In this document: positions 62,199-64,000 of the stretch, piece by piece
Layout: every line of letters begins with the position of its first letter
Numbering within the stretch: position 1 is the stretch's first letter
Source of the DNA: GCA-2746365 sp963711255
GTDB lineage: Bacteria > Pseudomonadota > Gammaproteobacteria > SZUA-229
Direction of reading: 5' to 3'
DNA length: 64,000 nt
Assembly: GCA_963711255.1 (NCBI GenBank)
Contig: CAVQDO010000021.1
Coordinates: 62,001 to 126,000, forward strand
Made by a program: the position numbers and the translations under genes
The notes under the pieces: model-generated
The model's input: the letters and a program-made list of their open reading frames with translations, nothing else
Told to the model about the DNA's origin: nothing
The model's database searches: none

Positions 62199-62236
62199 GT
62201 GTAAAGATTTCCTGACAAAGTTAAGATTCTTTACAC
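62199..62236. promoter_or_regulatory. Inverted repeat, candidate activator site upstream of the PEP-CTERM gene
   Basis: GTGTAAAGA (62199-62207) and TCTTTACAC (62228-62236) form a perfect 9-base inverted repeat. It lies about 65-110 bp upstream of the sigma-54-like promoter, where enhancer-binding activators usually bind. Confidence 0.45.
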
Positions 62237-62482
62237 TTTATTAATTATCCACTTTAGTCAGGAAGCTACGAATTTAGCCGACATTATTTGAGCATTAAAT
62301 GTAATATGCCATTCAAAAAAAGGCGCCATCCATGAAAAATAGAAACGGCAGCACCACAGTAAAATAATTAGCAAAATAATTGATTAGCAGTTTCGACTGG
62401 CAGTAACCATGAAAAGATACAAGTTTTACCACCTTACATATTTATGTAAGTACCTTATCCCCATTATTGAAGTAACAGTTTA
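62237..62482. other. AT-rich divergent intergenic region
   Basis: Together with 62067-62236 this makes a gap of about 416 bases between the PEP-CTERM gene and the ATP-grasp gene. Apart from the inverted repeat and the sigma-54-like promoter, I see only AT-rich sequence and no gene. Confidence 0.45.
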
Positions 62483-64000
62483 ATGAGTCTGCATTCAATC
62501 CGAGTATTAATGGACGCTTCTCTGTTTTGTCCAAAACCCTGCGTATTAGCCACCTTTGATCTCGATTCTTCCGAGCATTGTATTGACAGGCAGGCGGAAG
62601 AAGCTGCGAAAAAAATCGCCATCCGTCAGTTATTAGAGATTGGTGTTGATTTAACATATGCAACCTCATCGATAAAATCTTCATTACCATTATATATTGG
62701 TTTATCTATTGACCTGGTCGAAGCGATAATGCGGCGACTTGATCTTTATTGTGAACCAGCTATTACCGTACAGGACGGTAAACAAAATAGAGTCTTTGTT
62801 GCCTTTGTTGAGCGAGACCGCCTGCTCACATTTGATGCTGTGGCACGGGCGACAACTTATGTAATGAGTGTTTTCTCACGAAATGAACATAAGAAAACGA
62901 TAGAACTTCCCCGGTTACTGACCAATTTAAAACAGCTTTTAGTTAATGTTGAAAAATCAGGCAAATCACGTACAAGCAAAGAATTACAGCATAATTTAAT
63001 GACGGCGAATAAACCCTGGTTTTCGCTGGATTTTGATAAGCATAATAAAAACTGCCTGCAGGCGGGTTTTGGTCGCCAACAACAGTATCTAGATGGTGCA
63101 ATATCATTTGATTCGTCTTTTATAGGGGTGATGACCTCGCTTAGTAAAATTAAATCTCGACAGTTTTTAGCGCAGTCAGGTTTCCAGGTGCCCAGACAAT
63201 TCGTTGTGAAAAATGCCGAACATGCCTGCCAGCAGGCTCGCCATTTAGGTTATCCCGTGGTATTAAAAAGTGATGTCGGTGCTTATGGCCATCGAGTATA
63301 TGCTGACTTAAGAAGCTGTGAAGAATTAGCTGCGGCTTTTCACGTGCTTGAAAATGATCTCAGACGCTATGGCGAGAAACACACCATTTTTGTAGAAAAT
63401 CATCTAGAAGGAAAAGTATATCGGGTAGAAGTCGTCAAGGGGCAGTTTTTTGATGCTTACGACATGGTACCGGCGGGGGTAACGGGTGATGGAAAACACA
63501 CGGTAAGAGAACTGGTTGCAATTGAGAATACAAATCCCGAACGCGGTGGAAAAACTGAGGCTACGACCAGGTACATTCATCTGGAGTTAAAAGCGGCAGA
63601 GTTACTGATGCTTGAAAAACAAAACATGACTGTAGAAAGCATCCCTGAAAATGGACAGGTGGTACGCTTAAGGGCGAATTCTAACTGGTCGTGTGGCGGC
63701 ACCTACGAAAAAGTAACTGAACTTATCCATCCCGATAATAAGCTGCTCGCCGAACGTGCAGCGGTCGCATTAAAGATCGATTTATTGGGTGTCGATCTAA
63801 TTACCAGTGATATCAGCAAATCGTTTATTGAAAACGACTTAACAATCATCGAAGTTAATCATTCACCCGCCATTACTGGATCTCACGAAAATGCAGAAGA
63901 TAAATTTGATGATACCGCCCGGCGACTGATTGAAAGAATGCTGCCGGATGTTGCTTACGGCGATGTGCCAGTCATCATGTTTAAGGCCGCCGGGCAGTCG
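62483..64000 (+). CDS. Cyanophycin-synthetase-like ATP-grasp protein (3' end outside the window)
   Basis: The frame is open from ATG 62483 (in-frame TGA at 62468-62470) to the right edge, 506 codons. Residues about 1-160 resemble the N-terminal domain of cyanophycin synthetases. From about 220 an ATP-grasp domain follows: LGYPVVLKSDVGAYGHRV, FVENHLEGKVYRVEVV, YDMVPAGVTGDGKHTV, and a metal-binding TIIEVNHSPAI near 455. A C-terminal Mur-ligase domain would be expected if it is a true cyanophycin synthetase, but the window ends first. It could instead be a shorter ATP-grasp peptide ligase. The ribosome site is weak. Confidence 0.75.
   Translation, partial: MSLHSIRVLMDASLFCPKPCVLATFDLDSSEHCIDRQAEEAAKKIAIRQLLEIGVDLTYATSSIKSSLPLYIGLSIDLVEAIMRRLDLYCEPAITVQDGKQNRVFVAFVERDRLLTFDAVARATTYVMSVFSRNEHKKTIELPRLLTNLKQLLVNVEKSGKSRTSKELQHNLMTANKPWFSLDFDKHNKNCLQAGFGRQQQYLDGAISFDSSFIGVMTSLSKIKSRQFLAQSGFQVPRQFVVKNAEHACQQARHLGYPVVLKSDVGAYGHRVYADLRSCEELAAAFHVLENDLRRYGEKHTIFVENHLEGKVYRVEVVKGQFFDAYDMVPAGVTGDGKHTVRELVAIENTNPERGGKTEATTRYIHLELKAAELLMLEKQNMTVESIPENGQVVRLRANSNWSCGGTYEKVTELIHPDNKLLAERAAVALKIDLLGVDLITSDISKSFIENDLTIIEVNHSPAITGSHENAEDKFDDTARRLIERMLPDVAYGDVPVIMFKAAGQS

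Noticed and set aside
1..64000. tRNA, rRNA, CRISPR arrays, integrases or transposases
   Set aside because: I looked for cloverleaf-like genes, regularly spaced repeats and recombinase motifs and saw none. A covariance-model scan would be needed to exclude small RNA genes.

Overview
The window is a 64 kb chromosomal segment from a motile, probably facultatively anaerobic Gram-negative bacterium. It is most likely a gammaproteobacterium that stores carbon as glycogen and sucrose. The evidence is a FlgA-FlgM-FlgN flagellar block with sigma-54-type and sigma-28-type promoters, a PEP-CTERM surface protein, FNR/Anr-type operator sites, and a sucrose-phosphate synthase/amylosucrase set like that known from methanotrophs and ammonia oxidisers. 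The genus cannot be fixed from sequence alone. I saw no tRNA, rRNA, CRISPR array, transposase or phage gene.

Layout. 1-6.3 kb (minus strand): a truncated periplasmic sensor, flgN, flgM, flgA, a SPOR-domain membrane protein, a diguanylate cyclase and a membrane histidine kinase. 6.5-8.3 kb: a CBS-domain protein translationally coupled to an ArsB/NhaD-type ion transporter. 8.3-21.4 kb: pgi, ppdK, a giant (1708 aa) pyruvate:ferredoxin oxidoreductase and a flavoprotein resembling a fused NfnB-NfnA (apparent frameshift). 21.6-22.5 kb: two small proteins (RRM-like; basic tail plus DUF2934). 22.6-44.3 kb (minus strand): a 14-gene carbohydrate locus, gnd | glk-glgC-GH57-malQ-glgB-glgA-glgP-zwf-pgl-sps-spp-scrK | ams, which makes and breaks glycogen and sucrose and runs the oxidative pentose phosphate route. 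44.8-56.1 kb (plus strand): a 12-gene operon for a membrane complex of the Mbx/Mbh/complex I family, with Mrp antiporter subunits, a double MrpD fusion, NuoH/B/C/D-like subunits, a NuoI-like ferredoxin fused to a GltD-like flavoprotein, and a terminal rubrerythrin-like protein. 56.3-64 kb: pgm, a small exported protein, nudF, an unknown conserved-looking protein, a rhodanese, a frameshifted PEP-CTERM protein and a truncated cyanophycin-synthetase-like ATP-grasp protein.

How it fits together (inference). Glycogen and sucrose are mobilised through glucose phosphates to pyruvate. PPDK and the pyruvate:ferredoxin oxidoreductase link pyruvate to PEP, acetyl-CoA and reduced ferredoxin. The Nfn-like flavoprotein and the Mbx-like membrane complex could exchange electrons between ferredoxin and NAD(P)H while moving Na+ or H+. 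Three FNR-like boxes, upstream of ppdK, glk and the Mbx-like operon, each lie about 40-41.5 bp before a plausible start point. This suggests one oxygen-responsive regulon.

The most notable items are the Mbx-like complex with its NuoI-GltD fusion, the PFOR/Nfn-like pair, and three apparent single-base insertions (in the Nfn-like gene, glgP and the PEP-CTERM gene). Each insertion falls in a 3-base homopolymer, so they may be consensus errors rather than real mutations.
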